Shown one piece after another: positions 24,321 through 33,246 of a DNA stretch of 64,000 bases. The DNA comes from Meinhardsimonia xiamenensis (GTDB lineage Bacteria > Pseudomonadota > Alphaproteobacteria > Rhodobacterales > Rhodobacteraceae). A program made the position numbers and the translations under genes. The stretch's first letter is position 1. Every line of letters starts with the position of its first letter. The stretch lies in contig NZ_FNFV01000001.1 in the NCBI RefSeq assembly GCF_900102905.1, forward strand, positions 379,501 through 443,500, given 5' to 3'. The notes beneath the pieces were generated by a model. It worked only from the letters and a program-made list of their open reading frames with translations. It did no database searches and was not told the origin of the DNA.

Positions 24321-26519
24321 TCACCTCACCCGCAGCGCATTGACCGTGACCATGATCGACGAGCCCGACATCGCCAGCGCCGCCGCCAGAGGCGAAGCCA
24401 GCCCCGCCAGCGCCAGCGGAATCGAGATCATGTTGTAAAGCGCGGCGATGGCGAAGTTCTCGAGCACCCGGCGCCGCGCCGCGCGCGCGGTGGCGGCGAT
24501 CTCGGGCAACACCGCGAGCGAGCGCGCCGTCAGCACCATGTCGGAGACGGTGCGTGCGGCATCGAGCGCCGACGCAGGCGAGATCGAGACATGCGCCGCG
24601 GCCAGCGCACCGGTGTCGTTGAGCCCGTCGCCGACCATGAGCACACGGCGGCCCTCACCGGCGAGCGCCGCGAGAAGAGCGATCTTGTCTTCGGGCATCG
24701 CCTCGGCGTGCCATTCTCTTATCCCGGCGCGCTGTGCGGTTGCCTCCACCGCCGCGCGGCTGTCGCCGGAGATGAGCAGAACCCGCAGACCCTGTGCCCT
24801 GAGCCCGGCCACCGCCTCTGGCGCGCCCTCCCTGAGCCCATCGACAAAGCGGAAGGCGCGCGGCGTCTCGGAGCCGATCGCGAGCCAGGTGGCCGTGCCA
24901 TTGGCTTCCCCGGCCCCGACCCAAGCCGCGCGGCCGAGCCGCACGCGCTGGCCGGCCCACACACCCTCGACCCCGTGCCCCGGCCGCTCCTTCAGCCCGC
25001 TCACATGGGCGGGACGGATGCGCGCGGCGCGGATCGCCTGCGCCAGCGCCCGTGCGAGCGGGTGGGCCGAGCCTTCGGCGAGCGCGAGCGCAATCTCGAG
25101 TTCGCGGCGGGAGAAGTCGCCGAGGTTCACCGGCTCGGGCCGGCCCTCGGTGAGCGTGCCGGTCTTGTCGAAGACGACGGTGTCGACCTCGGCCAGACGC
25201 TCGAGGGCGGTGGCGGACTTGATCAGCACTCCGCGCCGGTAGAGCCGCCCGGAGGCGGCGGTGGTCACCGCTGGTACCGCAAGGCCGAGCGCGCAGGGGC
25301 AGGTGATGATGAGGGTGGCCACGGCAATGTTGAGCGACAGCCGCGCATCGCCCGAGGCCCAGAACCAGCCCGCAAATGCGGCCAGCGCGAGAAGATGCAC
25401 GGCCGGTGCATAGATGGCCGCGGCGCGGTCGGCCAGCGAGGTGTAGCGGTTGCGCGCCGTCTCGGCCATGGCGACGAGGTCGGCGAGACGGCCGAGCTTC
25501 GTCTCGCGCCCCGCAGCCGTGACCCGCACGGCCAGCGGGCCGGTGAGGTTGACCTCGCCCGCACTTACGGCCGCGCCCGCGCCGGCGAAGACGGGCAGGC
25601 TTTCTCCGGTCAGCGCCGATCGGTCGAGCTCGCTCTCGCCGTCTTCAATCACGCCGTCCACCGGCACGCGGGCACCGGGCGGCACGCGCACGAGATCGCC
25701 GAAATTCAGCTCGGCGACCGGGGTCAGGCGCTCGCTGCCGTCGGCCTCGATCCTGAGCGCCCGCGGCACTTCGAGCGCGGCGAGCTCCTGCGCGGCCGAG
25801 CGCGCCACCGAGCGTGTGCGCTGGTCGAGATACCGCCCGGCAAGCAGGAAGAAGGTCAGCGACAGGGCGGCGTCGAAATAGGCATGCTCCCCGTGCTGGC
25901 TGGTCTCGTAGAGCGACATGCCCGCGGCGAGAAGGATGGCGAGCGAAATCGGCACGTCCATGTTGAGACGGCGCGCCGAGAGCGCGGCCAGCGCATTGCG
26001 GAAGAAGGGCTGCGCCGAGAAGGCCACCGTGGGCAGGGCGATGGCGGCAGAGATCCAGTGAAAGAGGTCGCGCGTGGCATCCGTCGCGCCCGACCAGACG
26101 GCGACCGACAGGAGCATCACGTTCATCATCGCAAAGCCCGCCACGCCAAGGCGCATGAGAAGATCGCGCCCGGCCCGGTCGCTGCCCGCCGCCGAGATCA
26201 TGCCCGCATCAAGCTCGTGCGCGCGGAAGCCGGCTCGGGTCAGCCGCTCGGCCAGCGCGGAAGCCTCCACCTCCGGCCCGGCGGTCACGGTGGCACGCTT
26301 GAGCGTGAGGTTCACCCGCGCGCTGCGCACGCCCGGTGTCGCGCGCAGGATCTTCTCCACCCCCGTGATGCAGGCGGCGCAGTGGATCTCGGGGAGGGAG
26401 AGCACGATCTCCGCGCCCCCCGCGGCTGCGGCCCTTTCCGGTGCGGCCAGCTCCTCGGCCGCGGGCGCGGCCGCGCAGGCCGGGCAGGCGGCGAGCGAGG
26501 GGCGCGGCTCGGCGGTCAT
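24321..26519 (-). CDS. ccoI: copper-translocating P-type ATPase for cbb3 oxidase assembly
   Basis: A 732-residue P1B-type ATPase. N-terminal HMA domain with metal site HCAAC, preceded by an extra CPACAAAP cysteine pair; transmembrane copper motif CPC (ITCPCALGL); phosphorylation motif DKTGTLTEG; SAHPLARAL (nucleotide-binding His); and hinge GDGLNDTGAL. CcoI supplies copper for the CuB site of cbb3 oxidase. Position between ccoH (1-bp gap) and ccoS (4-bp gap) fixes this role against general copper export. Confidence 0.94.
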   Translation of the reverse strand: MTAEPRPSLAACPACAAAPAAEELAAPERAAAAGGAEIVLSLPEIHCAACITGVEKILRATPGVRSARVNLTLKRATVTAGPEVEASALAERLTRAGFRAHELDAGMISAAGSDRAGRDLLMRLGVAGFAMMNVMLLSVAVWSGATDATRDLFHWISAAIALPTVAFSAQPFFRNALAALSARRLNMDVPISLAILLAAGMSLYETSQHGEHAYFDAALSLTFFLLAGRYLDQRTRSVARSAAQELAALEVPRALRIEADGSERLTPVAELNFGDLVRVPPGARVPVDGVIEDGESELDRSALTGESLPVFAGAGAAVSAGEVNLTGPLAVRVTAAGRETKLGRLADLVAMAETARNRYTSLADRAAAIYAPAVHLLALAAFAGWFWASGDARLSLNIAVATLIITCPCALGLAVPAVTTAASGRLYRRGVLIKSATALERLAEVDTVVFDKTGTLTEGRPEPVNLGDFSRRELEIALALAEGSAHPLARALAQAIRAARIRPAHVSGLKERPGHGVEGVWAGQRVRLGRAAWVGAGEANGTATWLAIGSETPRAFRFVDGLREGAPEAVAGLRAQGLRVLLISGDSRAAVEATAQRAGIREWHAEAMPEDKIALLAALAGEGRRVLMVGDGLNDTGALAAAHVSISPASALDAARTVSDMVLTARSLAVLPEIAATARAARRRVLENFAIAALYNMISIPLALAGLASPLAAALAMSGSSIMVTVNALRVR

Positions 26520-26520
26520 C

Positions 26521-26979
26521 CTAACCCCTCACGTGCAGAACCAGCCGCTGGCGAAACGGCGTGCCGTCCTCGGCCACGGCGCGCAGCCACAGGTTCCAGT
26601 TGCCAGGCGCGATTTGCATTGGCGCGACGAGTTCGCTGCCGCGCGCGATGAACTGCACCTCGCGGTCGTCGCGGGTGGTGGTCGGGCGGGCAAGCGTGGC
26701 TTCTATCACGGCGGGCCAGGCGGGCAGGCCGTCGCGCCCGGTGATGGAAAGCCGCAGCTCGCCGTTCTCGTAGGCGAGAGCAGTGCTCCAGCCCAGCGCC
26801 TCCTGTGCCTGCCGCTCCGCCTCGAAGCTCTGGCTCGCCACATAGCCGTTTCGCACTTCAAGACCAGGGAAGGTCTCGACCGCCTGCACGGCCATGTAGA
26901 CATTGACGGCGATGATGACGCCGAAGGCGGCCATGGTGCCGAATAGAACGTGACGTCCGGTGATGGGTTTGCCGCTCAT
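26521..26979 (-). CDS. ccoH: FixH/CcoH family cbb3 assembly protein
   Basis: 152 residues with one N-terminal membrane helix (GRHVLFGTMAAFGVIIAVNVYMAVQAV) and a periplasmic domain. FPGLEVRNGYVASQSF matches the FixH core (pGlvv.n.Yv..q.f). CcoH is a stable partner of the oxidase and assists subunit assembly. It overlaps ccoG by 4 nt and is 1 bp ahead of ccoI, so it is translationally tied to both. Confidence 0.91.
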   Translation of the reverse strand: MSGKPITGRHVLFGTMAAFGVIIAVNVYMAVQAVETFPGLEVRNGYVASQSFEAERQAQEALGWSTALAYENGELRLSITGRDGLPAWPAVIEATLARPTTTRDDREVQFIARGSELVAPMQIAPGNWNLWLRAVAEDGTPFRQRLVLHVRG

Positions 26980-28391
26980 TGGTTCGCTCCGAAGAAGGTG
27001 GAGTCACGATAGTCGCGATCGCCGGTGATTGTATCCTCGATCCAGAAGCGCACGGCCGTGCGTTCGGATTGCGCCGGCTCCGATCCCTTGGGGGCGATCA
27101 CATAGACGCGCTGCAGATAGGTCTGGTCGGCGGGCACCGTGACGGTGGTGTAGGGCGTGCCCTCGAGCTCGAGCCGCAACGAGGGGTGACCGCGCAGCGA
27201 AATGTTGAAGGGGTGCGCCTCGCCATGCATGTTGCGGATCCGCATGTCGTAGGTGTTGCGGATCGACCCGTCTGACAATGTCACATAGAGCGGGTTGCGC
27301 ACTGGTGCCACCGTCACGTCGATCGGCGAGCGGATGAACAGCGCCACGAGCAGCCCGACGCCGACGAGCGACCACAGCGTGGTGTAGAGGATGGTCCGGG
27401 GGCGGAAGACGTGCTGCCAGATCGGCTTGGGCGGCAGGCCCTGCAGCTCGCGCTTCTCGTCCGAGAGCGCCATGTAGTCGATGAGCCCGCGGGGCTTGCC
27501 GATCCGCTCCATCACCTCGTCGCAGGCGTCGATGCACAGCGCGCAGGTGATGCAGGCCATCTGCTGGCCGTCGCGGATGTCGATGCCCATGGGGCAGACG
27601 TTGACGCAGGCGTAGCAGTCGATGCAGTCGCCTAGCCCCTCGCGGTTCTTGCCCTTGCCGCGGGGTTCTCCGCGCCACCAGCGATAGGCGACGGTGAGCG
27701 TGTCCTCGTCCATCATTGCCGCCTGGATGCGCGGCCAGGGGCACATGTAGATGCAGACCTGCTCGCGCATGAAACCGCCGAAGATGAAGGTGGTGGCGGT
27801 CAGGATGCCCATGGTGGTGTAGGCCACCGGGGGCGCGGAGAGGTGGACAAGATCGCGCGCAAGCGTCGGCGCGTCAGCGAAATAGAAGATCCAGGCCCCG
27901 CCGGTTGCGAGGCCGATCAGCAGCCACACCGACCACTTGAACAGGCGCAGACGGATCTTTCTGAGCGTCCAAGGCGATTTCCACAGCCGCACACGCGCGT
28001 TGCGATCACCCTCGATCCAGCGCTCGACGAGGATGAAGAGATCGGTCCACACGGTCTGCGGGCAGGCATAGCCGCACCACACCCGCCCCAGCGCCGAGGT
28101 GAAGAGAAACAGCCCGAGCCCCGCCATGATGAGGAGCCCGGCGATGAAGTAGAATTCGTGAGGCCAGATCTCGATCCAGAAGAAGAAGAAGCGCCGGCCG
28201 GCGAGGTCCACCAACACGGCCTGATCGGGCAGGTTCGGCCCCCGGTCCCAGCGGATCCATGGCGTGATGTAGTAGATGCCGAGCGTGATGGCCATGATCC
28301 ACCACTTGAGCGTTCGAAAGCGGCCCTTCACCCGGCGCGGAAAGATCGGCTCGCGCGCGGCGTAGAGTGAGGGGGCATCTTGCTTGGCCAT
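26976..28391 (-). CDS. ccoG: CcoG/RdxB/FixG cytochrome c oxidase accessory protein (ferredoxin-like, membrane)
   Basis: 471 residues. Several membrane helices enclose WCGYACPQTVWTD and YMCPWPRIQ; two ferredoxin-type cysteine clusters follow (CIDCYACVNVCP and CITCALCIDACDEV); the C-terminal part is a periplasmic Ig-like domain. CcoG is thought to reduce Cu(II) so that copper can reach CcoN. The ATG at 28391 (MAKQDAPSLY) follows AGAAGG; the upstream in-frame start at 28454 is less likely. An FNR box lies 88 bp upstream (centre), so ccoGHIS seems to have its own promoter. Confidence 0.93.
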   Translation of the reverse strand: MAKQDAPSLYAAREPIFPRRVKGRFRTLKWWIMAITLGIYYITPWIRWDRGPNLPDQAVLVDLAGRRFFFFWIEIWPHEFYFIAGLLIMAGLGLFLFTSALGRVWCGYACPQTVWTDLFILVERWIEGDRNARVRLWKSPWTLRKIRLRLFKWSVWLLIGLATGGAWIFYFADAPTLARDLVHLSAPPVAYTTMGILTATTFIFGGFMREQVCIYMCPWPRIQAAMMDEDTLTVAYRWWRGEPRGKGKNREGLGDCIDCYACVNVCPMGIDIRDGQQMACITCALCIDACDEVMERIGKPRGLIDYMALSDEKRELQGLPPKPIWQHVFRPRTILYTTLWSLVGVGLLVALFIRSPIDVTVAPVRNPLYVTLSDGSIRNTYDMRIRNMHGEAHPFNISLRGHPSLRLELEGTPYTTVTVPADQTYLQRVYVIAPKGSEPAQSERTAVRFWIEDTITGDRDYRDSTFFGANQ

Positions 28392-28472
28392 GTCGTGAAC
28401 CTTCTGCGGGTTGCGCCACGGACGGCTGAACCGTTGTTGCCGTGCTTCTGGCACTCACGGGGGCAAGGGTCT

Positions 28473-28486
28473 TTGACCTGAATCAA
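28473..28486. promoter_or_regulatory. FNR/FnrL box upstream of ccoG
   Basis: TTGAC-CTGA-ATCAA matches the alphaproteobacterial FNR consensus TTGAy-N4-rTCAA. The centre is about 88 bp before the ccoG ATG, a distance consistent with activation from near -41 and a short leader. Confidence 0.8.
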
Positions 28487-28717
28487 GCATCTCTGCCGCA
28501 GCTTTTCGTTGGGGGAGAAAGGCATGATCGCGCAGGCATTTCGGATCGGGCCGGCGCCTGTCACAATACGGCGGCATTGAGCCCTCGGGCCGTCCCCTTT
28601 CGCCAGGGCTTCAGCTCGCTCGTTCGGCTTTGGATCGCTTGCCGCGTTCAGTCCGGGCTTCTTGCCATCAATGCGCGCAGTGGTGTACGCGCTTTATCGT
28701 CAAGGTTTAATTGGCGC
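28487..28717. other. gene-free stretch between the ccoG promoter and the foreign gene
   Basis: About 230 bp with no coding signal I can support. An in-frame extension of the downstream ORF (ATGs at 28662 and 28671) reaches into it, but the strong Shine-Dalgarno lies later, at 28718. Composition drops from GC-rich to AT-rich around 28690, which probably marks the left edge of the inserted segment. No direct repeats or integrase site were recognised. Confidence 0.4.
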
Positions 28718-28727
28718 GGAGGGAGAT

Positions 28728-29378
28728 ATGAGAGAGGCATTCGCAAGCCCGGAGCTTCCCGGGATGGACAAAGTCATGAAGAATTGGTGCATCCTTCATG
28801 AGAGGTACTCGAGAATTGTAGACGAGGGGGCTTTCGACTTTTCCGAGGGGGCGAACACGTCGCTTTTCATTTCTGCTGTAAACATGATTGATGAGTGGAT
28901 TTCTGTTGCTGAGCATAACGTAAAAAGAATGGCCTCAGAAAGGCGTGGAAGGTTCGATGTATATATTGCGTCCGATGATCATGATTACGTAATTGAGATG
29001 AAGCAGATCTACAAAAAGGTAACCCCACAAACACGCACTTTTCCGAATGTAGAATCTGGCAAGTTTGCTCGGGCGAGGGAGCAGGTCGAGAGCATAAATC
29101 TTGATGATATTTTCGAGGATCCTCAAAGTGTAACCCCGTTGTTTGGCGGTTTTATTGTGCCGACCTGTACGGAGGAGCTGATGCCTCCAAATCGTTTTTA
29201 CCGGACCCGCGCGGAAGAACTGTTCGACAGGTTGGTTCGGCACTGCAACGAGAATTTTGACGCCTTTGCCGTTTTTGCGCCCGACCTCAAACGAGGGGAT
29301 TTGGTCTATGAGGACTACCACGGTGAAAAGTTAATAAGGCCGATGGCTGCGCTCGTTCTCAAGAAGGCGACGAATTAG
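28728..29378 (+). CDS. uncharacterised protein with possible PD-(D/E)XK nuclease-like core; foreign-looking
   Basis: 216 residues, not recognised as any named family. GRFDVYI, an eight-residue turn, then YVIEMKQ (Asp77, Glu90, Lys92) followed by a helix with Gln119 (FARAREQVESI) fits the beta-hairpin plus helix of PD-(D/E)XK nucleases, but this is motif reading only. GGAGGG (28718-28723) supports the ATG at 28728. Base composition is unlike the neighbours: 80 G+C in the 180 bases 28921-29100 (44%), with AT-rich codons. It sits between ccoP and ccoG, blocks that are normally contiguous, so it looks horizontally acquired. Confidence 0.7.
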   Translation: MREAFASPELPGMDKVMKNWCILHERYSRIVDEGAFDFSEGANTSLFISAVNMIDEWISVAEHNVKRMASERRGRFDVYIASDDHDYVIEMKQIYKKVTPQTRTFPNVESGKFARAREQVESINLDDIFEDPQSVTPLFGGFIVPTCTEELMPPNRFYRTRAEELFDRLVRHCNENFDAFAVFAPDLKRGDLVYEDYHGEKLIRPMAALVLKKATN

Positions 29379-29444
29379 CGCAGTTTGTCTTCTTTGCCCG
29401 CCGTGCCGCGGCTGAGGTGAGAAGCCTTCCCCCTTTGGCACAGG

Positions 29445-29493
29445 AAAAGCGCCGGCCCCGGAAAAACGCGCGAACAGGATCCGGAGCCGGCGC
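29445..29493 (-). terminator. intrinsic terminator downstream of ccoP
   Basis: On the minus strand, GCGCCGGCTCCGG, a 19-nt loop, then CCGGGGCCGGCGC and TTTT; 13-bp arms with one mismatch. A second perfect hairpin CCGGCGGCG-GGGA-CGCCGCCGG (29499-29520) lies between it and the ccoP stop. Together they should end ccoNOQP transcription before the inserted gene. Confidence 0.7.
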
Positions 29494-29531
29494 CCGATCC
29501 GGCGGCGGGGACGCCGCCGGAAGCTCTTGTG

Positions 29532-30425
29532 TTACTGACCGCCGCCGAGCTGGTGGACGTAGGCCGCGACGGCGTTGACCTGGCTGTCGGTGAGGCCGCC
29601 CGCGGGGCGGAACTCCTCGTGCCACGCGGGCATTACGCCGAAACGACCATTGGTCACGGTTTCGGTCAGAGTTGCCTCGTCGCCGCCGTAGAGCCAGATG
29701 GCGTTGGTCAGGTCGGGCGCCCCCACGGACGGATCGCCCTTGCCGTCCTCGCCGTGGCATGAAGTACAGTTGTCGAGGAAGACCTGCTCGCCTCCCGCCG
29801 CCATGGCCGCGTCATGGTTCTGGCCGGAGATCTTCAGCACGTAGTGGACAACATTCGCGATCTGCTCTTCGTCGAGGATCTCATCGCGTCCGAAAGCCGG
29901 CATTTCCGACCAGCGCGCGTCAGGCGACTGCTCGTTGCGGATACCGTGGTGGACCGTATAGGCGATTTCCTCGATGGTGCCGCCCCACAACCATTCGTCA
30001 TCGAGCAGGTTCGGGTAGCCCTTCGCCCCCGCCCCGCCGGAGCCGTGGCACTGCGCGCAGTTGGTGCGGAAGACCGCCGCCCCGCTGCGGATGGCGTAGT
30101 TGTAGAGGTCGGCGTCGCTCCTGATCTCGTTGAGATCGATGGAGGCGAGCTTCTCCTCAAGTGCCGCATTCTTGCGCTTGAAGGCCTCGATCTGCTCCTG
30201 CACCTCGAGCCGGCTGTTGTAGCCGAGGAGTCCCGGCGTCGCCCGGTCGATGAGCGGCCATGCGGGGTAGAGGATGGTGTAGATCAGCCCCCAGATGACC
30301 GTGGCGTAGAAGGTCCACAGCCACCAGCGCGGCAGCGGGTTGTTCCACTCCTCGATGCCGTCCCAGGAATGGCCGGTGGTGCCGTAGCCCTGTTCGCTCT
30401 TCTTTTCTGTCGTCTTGTCGCTCAT
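29532..30425 (-). CDS. ccoP: cbb3-type cytochrome c oxidase subunit III (dihaem)
   Basis: 297 residues: one N-terminal membrane helix ([25 protein letters not shown]) preceded by the conserved [14 protein letters not shown], then two c-type haem domains with CAQCH and CTSCH and axial methionines in SEMPAFG and [10 protein letters not shown]. It receives electrons from cytochrome c and passes them to CcoO. The ATG at 30425 overlaps the ccoQ stop (TGATG); a GTG at 30428 is the alternative. Confidence 0.95.
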   Translation of the reverse strand: MSDKTTEKKSEQGYGTTGHSWDGIEEWNNPLPRWWLWTFYATVIWGLIYTILYPAWPLIDRATPGLLGYNSRLEVQEQIEAFKRKNAALEEKLASIDLNEIRSDADLYNYAIRSGAAVFRTNCAQCHGSGGAGAKGYPNLLDDEWLWGGTIEEIAYTVHHGIRNEQSPDARWSEMPAFGRDEILDEEQIANVVHYVLKISGQNHDAAMAAGGEQVFLDNCTSCHGEDGKGDPSVGAPDLTNAIWLYGGDEATLTETVTNGRFGVMPAWHEEFRPAGGLTDSQVNAVAAYVHQLGGGQ

Positions 30426-30628
30426 CACCGCGCCTCCTTTGCTGCGGCGCCGTCCTCCAGATCGGAGGCGGGTCTGTCCTCGTGCCGGAAGGGGATCTCG
30501 GCGCTGTCACGGTGGATCGGGCCGGAGCCGGGCCGGAAGGCCCAGATCACGGTGCCGATGAAGAAGGCGAACAGCACCAGCAGGAACCAGCTGTCGGCGA
30601 ATTCACGCAGAAGGGAATAGGTTTCCAT
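30425..30628 (-). CDS. ccoQ: cbb3-type oxidase subunit IV, CcoQ/FixQ
   Basis: A 67-residue single-helix protein: [20 protein letters not shown] then [15 protein letters not shown] and a hydrophilic tail, the usual CcoQ layout. It stabilises the oxidase complex. It lies between ccoO (14-bp gap) and ccoP (1-nt overlap). Confidence 0.93.
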   Translation of the reverse strand: METYSLLREFADSWFLLVLFAFFIGTVIWAFRPGSGPIHRDSAEIPFRHEDRPASDLEDGAAAKEAR

Positions 30629-30642
30629 GCTTTCCTCCCTCC

Positions 30643-31374
30643 TCAGCGCGTCGGATCAGGCTGGAAGGTGGAGAAGTCCACCATGGTGCCCAGCACCTGA
30701 AGATAGGCGATCAGCGCATCCGTCTCCGAGATGCCCGGCCGGCCGTCGAAGTTGCGGGTCTGGGCGCCGGGGTAGCGCTCGAGAAGCCCGTCATGGTCGG
30801 CGTCGGGGTCAGCCTGGGCGCGGAAGTCCTCCTCTGCCATCTCGATCATCTCGTCGGTGTAGGGCACGCCCACGAGCCGGTTGGTGCGCATCAGATCCGC
30901 GATGTGGATCTTTTCGGGATCCAGCATGCGGTGCTCGAGATAGCCGTATTTCGGCATCACCGACTCGGGCACCACCGACTGCGGGTCGTAGAGGTGGTCG
31001 CGGTGCCATTCGTCCGAATAGCGCCCGCCGACCCGGGCGAGATCCGGCCCGGTGCGCTTCGAGCCCCACAGGAAGGGATGATCATACATCGACTCCGCGG
31101 CGAGGCTGTAGTGGCCGTAGCGCTCCACCTCGTCCCGCATGGGGCGCACCATCTGGCTGTGGCAGACGTAGCAGCCCTCGCGGATGTAGATTTCCCGCCC
31201 CGCCATCTCCAAGGGCGAGTAGGGCCGGACCCCCTTCACCTTCTCGATGGTGTTCTCGAGATAGAACAGGGGGGCGATCTCCACGATGCCGCCGACGGTG
31301 ACAACGAGGAAGGAGAAGATCAGAAGAAGCGTCGCGTTCTTCTCGAGGATCTTGTGCTTGTCGAGCAAGGCCAT
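30643..31374 (-). CDS. ccoO: cbb3-type cytochrome c oxidase subunit II (monohaem)
   Basis: 243 residues: N-terminal membrane anchor ([24 protein letters not shown]), then the c-haem site [12 protein letters not shown] and the conserved [40 protein letters not shown]. It relays electrons from CcoP to the haem b of CcoN. It lies 14 bp after ccoN and 14 bp before ccoQ. Confidence 0.95.
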   Translation of the reverse strand: MALLDKHKILEKNATLLLIFSFLVVTVGGIVEIAPLFYLENTIEKVKGVRPYSPLEMAGREIYIREGCYVCHSQMVRPMRDEVERYGHYSLAAESMYDHPFLWGSKRTGPDLARVGGRYSDEWHRDHLYDPQSVVPESVMPKYGYLEHRMLDPEKIHIADLMRTNRLVGVPYTDEMIEMAEEDFRAQADPDADHDGLLERYPGAQTRNFDGRPGISETDALIAYLQVLGTMVDFSTFQPDPTR

Positions 31375-31388
31375 GTCTCCGGCCCTCC

Positions 31389-32987
31389 TTATTCAGCCGG
31401 TGCCATGGCAGGAGCCTCGGCCTTCGCCGGGGATCTGCGCACGGTCATCCAGAGGTTGTAGGCCATGATCAGCGCGCCGGTGAGGTAGAGCACCCCCCCA
31501 AGACCGCGGACCACGTACATCGGGAACTTGGCGGCCACCGTGTCGGCGAAGGAGTTCACGAGGAACCCTTGCGCATCCACCTCGCGCCACATCAGCCCTT
31601 CCATGATGCCCGTGACCCACATCGAGGCGGCGTAGAGCACGATGCCGATGGTGGCGAGCCAGAAGTGCCAGTTGACGAGGCTCATGGAGTAGAGCCGCTC
31701 GCGGTTCCACAGCCGCGGCACGAGGAAGTAGAGCGCGCCGAAGGTGATCATGCCGTTCCAGCCGAGCGCGCCGGAGTGCACGTGCCCGATCGTCCAGTCG
31801 GTGTAGTGGCTGAGCGAGTTGACCGCCTTGATCGACATCATCGGGCCCTCAAAGGTGGACATGCCGTAGAAGCCGATCGAGATCACCATCATGCGGATGA
31901 TCGGGTCGGTACGGATCTTGTCCCAGGCGCCCGAGAGGGTCATCAGGCCGTTGATCATGCCGCCCCAGCTCGGCATCCACAGGATCACCGAGAACACCAT
32001 GCCCAAGGTGGAGGCCCATTCGGGCAGCGCGGTGTAGTGCAGGTGGTGCGGGCCGGCCCAGATGTAGAGAAAGATCAGCGCCCAGAAGTGCACGATCGAC
32101 AGCTTGTAGCTGTAGACGGGGCGCTCGGCCTGTTTCGGCACGAAGTAATACATCATGCCGAGGAAGCCGGCGGTCAGGAAGAAGCCCACGGCGTTGTGGC
32201 CGTACCACCACTGGGTCATGGCGTCCTGCACCCCGGCGAAGACCTGCACGGATTTCGAGCCCCAGATCGACACCGGAATCGACAGGTTGTTGACCACATG
32301 CAGCATCGCCACGGTGACGATGAAGCTTAGATAGAACCAGTTGGCCACGTAGATGTGGGGTTCCTTGCGCTTCATGATCGTCCCGAGGAAGACGGCCAGA
32401 TACACCACCCAGACGATGGTGAGCCACCAGTCGACGTACCACTCGGGCTCGGCGTACTCCTTGGACTGGGTCGAGCCGAGCAGATAGCCGGTCGCCGCCA
32501 GCACGATGAAGAGCTGGTAGCCCCAGAACACGAACCAAGCCGCGTTGCCGCCCCACAGCCGCGCCGCCGAGGTGCGCTGCACCACATAGAAGGATGTGGC
32601 GAGAAGCGCGCTGCCGCCGAAGGCGAAGATCACCGCCGAGGTGTGTAGCGGACGCAGCCGGCCGAAATTCAGATAGCCCTGCGCCCACTCGAAGTTCAGC
32701 TGCGGAAAGGCGAGCTGAAAGGCGATGAAGGTGCCGGCCAGAAAGCCGACCACGCCCCAGAACGCCGTGGCGATCACCGCGGCGCGGACGGGGCCGTCCA
32801 TGTAGCCCGTCTCGGGGGCGGGCTTCGGCTCGCCGATCCGGCGCAGATACCAGACGAAAAGCCCGCCCGCGACGGCGAGCACGATGATGGCGTGAACCTG
32901 ATAGGCCAGGTCGCGCGCGAAATTCGTGGCGATCGCCGCGAGGATGGCGATCACCCCCAGCAATGCCAGCTTGATGTAGTCCCACAT
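31389..32987 (-). CDS. ccoN: cbb3-type cytochrome c oxidase subunit I (catalytic)
   Basis: A 532-residue haem-copper oxidase core with about 12 membrane helices, reducing O2 with high affinity and pumping protons. Seen: [20 protein letters not shown] (low-spin haem His), [30 protein letters not shown] (CuB histidines), and [16 protein letters not shown] (haem b and b3 region). The ATG at 32987 ([11 protein letters not shown]) is used; the longer frame to 33146 would cross both FNR boxes. It heads ccoNOQP. Confidence 0.95.
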   Translation of the reverse strand: MWDYIKLALLGVIAILAAIATNFARDLAYQVHAIIVLAVAGGLFVWYLRRIGEPKPAPETGYMDGPVRAAVIATAFWGVVGFLAGTFIAFQLAFPQLNFEWAQGYLNFGRLRPLHTSAVIFAFGGSALLATSFYVVQRTSAARLWGGNAAWFVFWGYQLFIVLAATGYLLGSTQSKEYAEPEWYVDWWLTIVWVVYLAVFLGTIMKRKEPHIYVANWFYLSFIVTVAMLHVVNNLSIPVSIWGSKSVQVFAGVQDAMTQWWYGHNAVGFFLTAGFLGMMYYFVPKQAERPVYSYKLSIVHFWALIFLYIWAGPHHLHYTALPEWASTLGMVFSVILWMPSWGGMINGLMTLSGAWDKIRTDPIIRMMVISIGFYGMSTFEGPMMSIKAVNSLSHYTDWTIGHVHSGALGWNGMITFGALYFLVPRLWNRERLYSMSLVNWHFWLATIGIVLYAASMWVTGIMEGLMWREVDAQGFLVNSFADTVAAKFPMYVVRGLGGVLYLTGALIMAYNLWMTVRRSPAKAEAPAMAPAE

Positions 32988-33081
32988 CGTCACGTTCCTT
33001 CCTGACGCCCCGAATCGCCGGCGCACCGGTTCCCGGAGGCTGTTGGCAGGCCCAATTGCCCGCGCAGGGCGGGGCGGCGCA

Positions 33082-33095
33082 TTGATCCATGTCAA
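33082..33095. promoter_or_regulatory. FNR/FnrL box serving ccoNOQP
   Basis: TTGAT-CCAT-GTCAA fits TTGAy-N4-rTCAA. It is the box nearer ccoN, its centre about 101 bp from the ccoN ATG, and probably activates the oxidase operon under low oxygen. Confidence 0.8.
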
Positions 33096-33132
33096 GCGGG
33101 GGATCCCGCGTCTGGCGGCGCGCCCGGTCCCC

Positions 33133-33146
33133 TTGATCGAGGTCAA
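33133..33146. promoter_or_regulatory. FNR/FnrL box serving the universal stress protein gene
   Basis: TTGAT-CGAG-GTCAA, 51 bp from the previous box and centred about 107 bp before the uspA-type ATG. The pair gives each divergent promoter its own site at a similar distance. Confidence 0.78.
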
Positions 33147-33246
33147 TGACGCCCCCAGATCGAAAGTGAACAGTCACGCCATGTGCCCGGCGGCAGGATG
33201 CGGCAACCGGGGCAAGGGGGAGTTGAACGCGGAAGGAGCAGGCACG

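Noticed and set aside
24591-26651. 686-residue plus-strand ORF opposite ccoI and ccoH
   Set aside because: Antisense of the copper ATPase, low-complexity translation without a start context.
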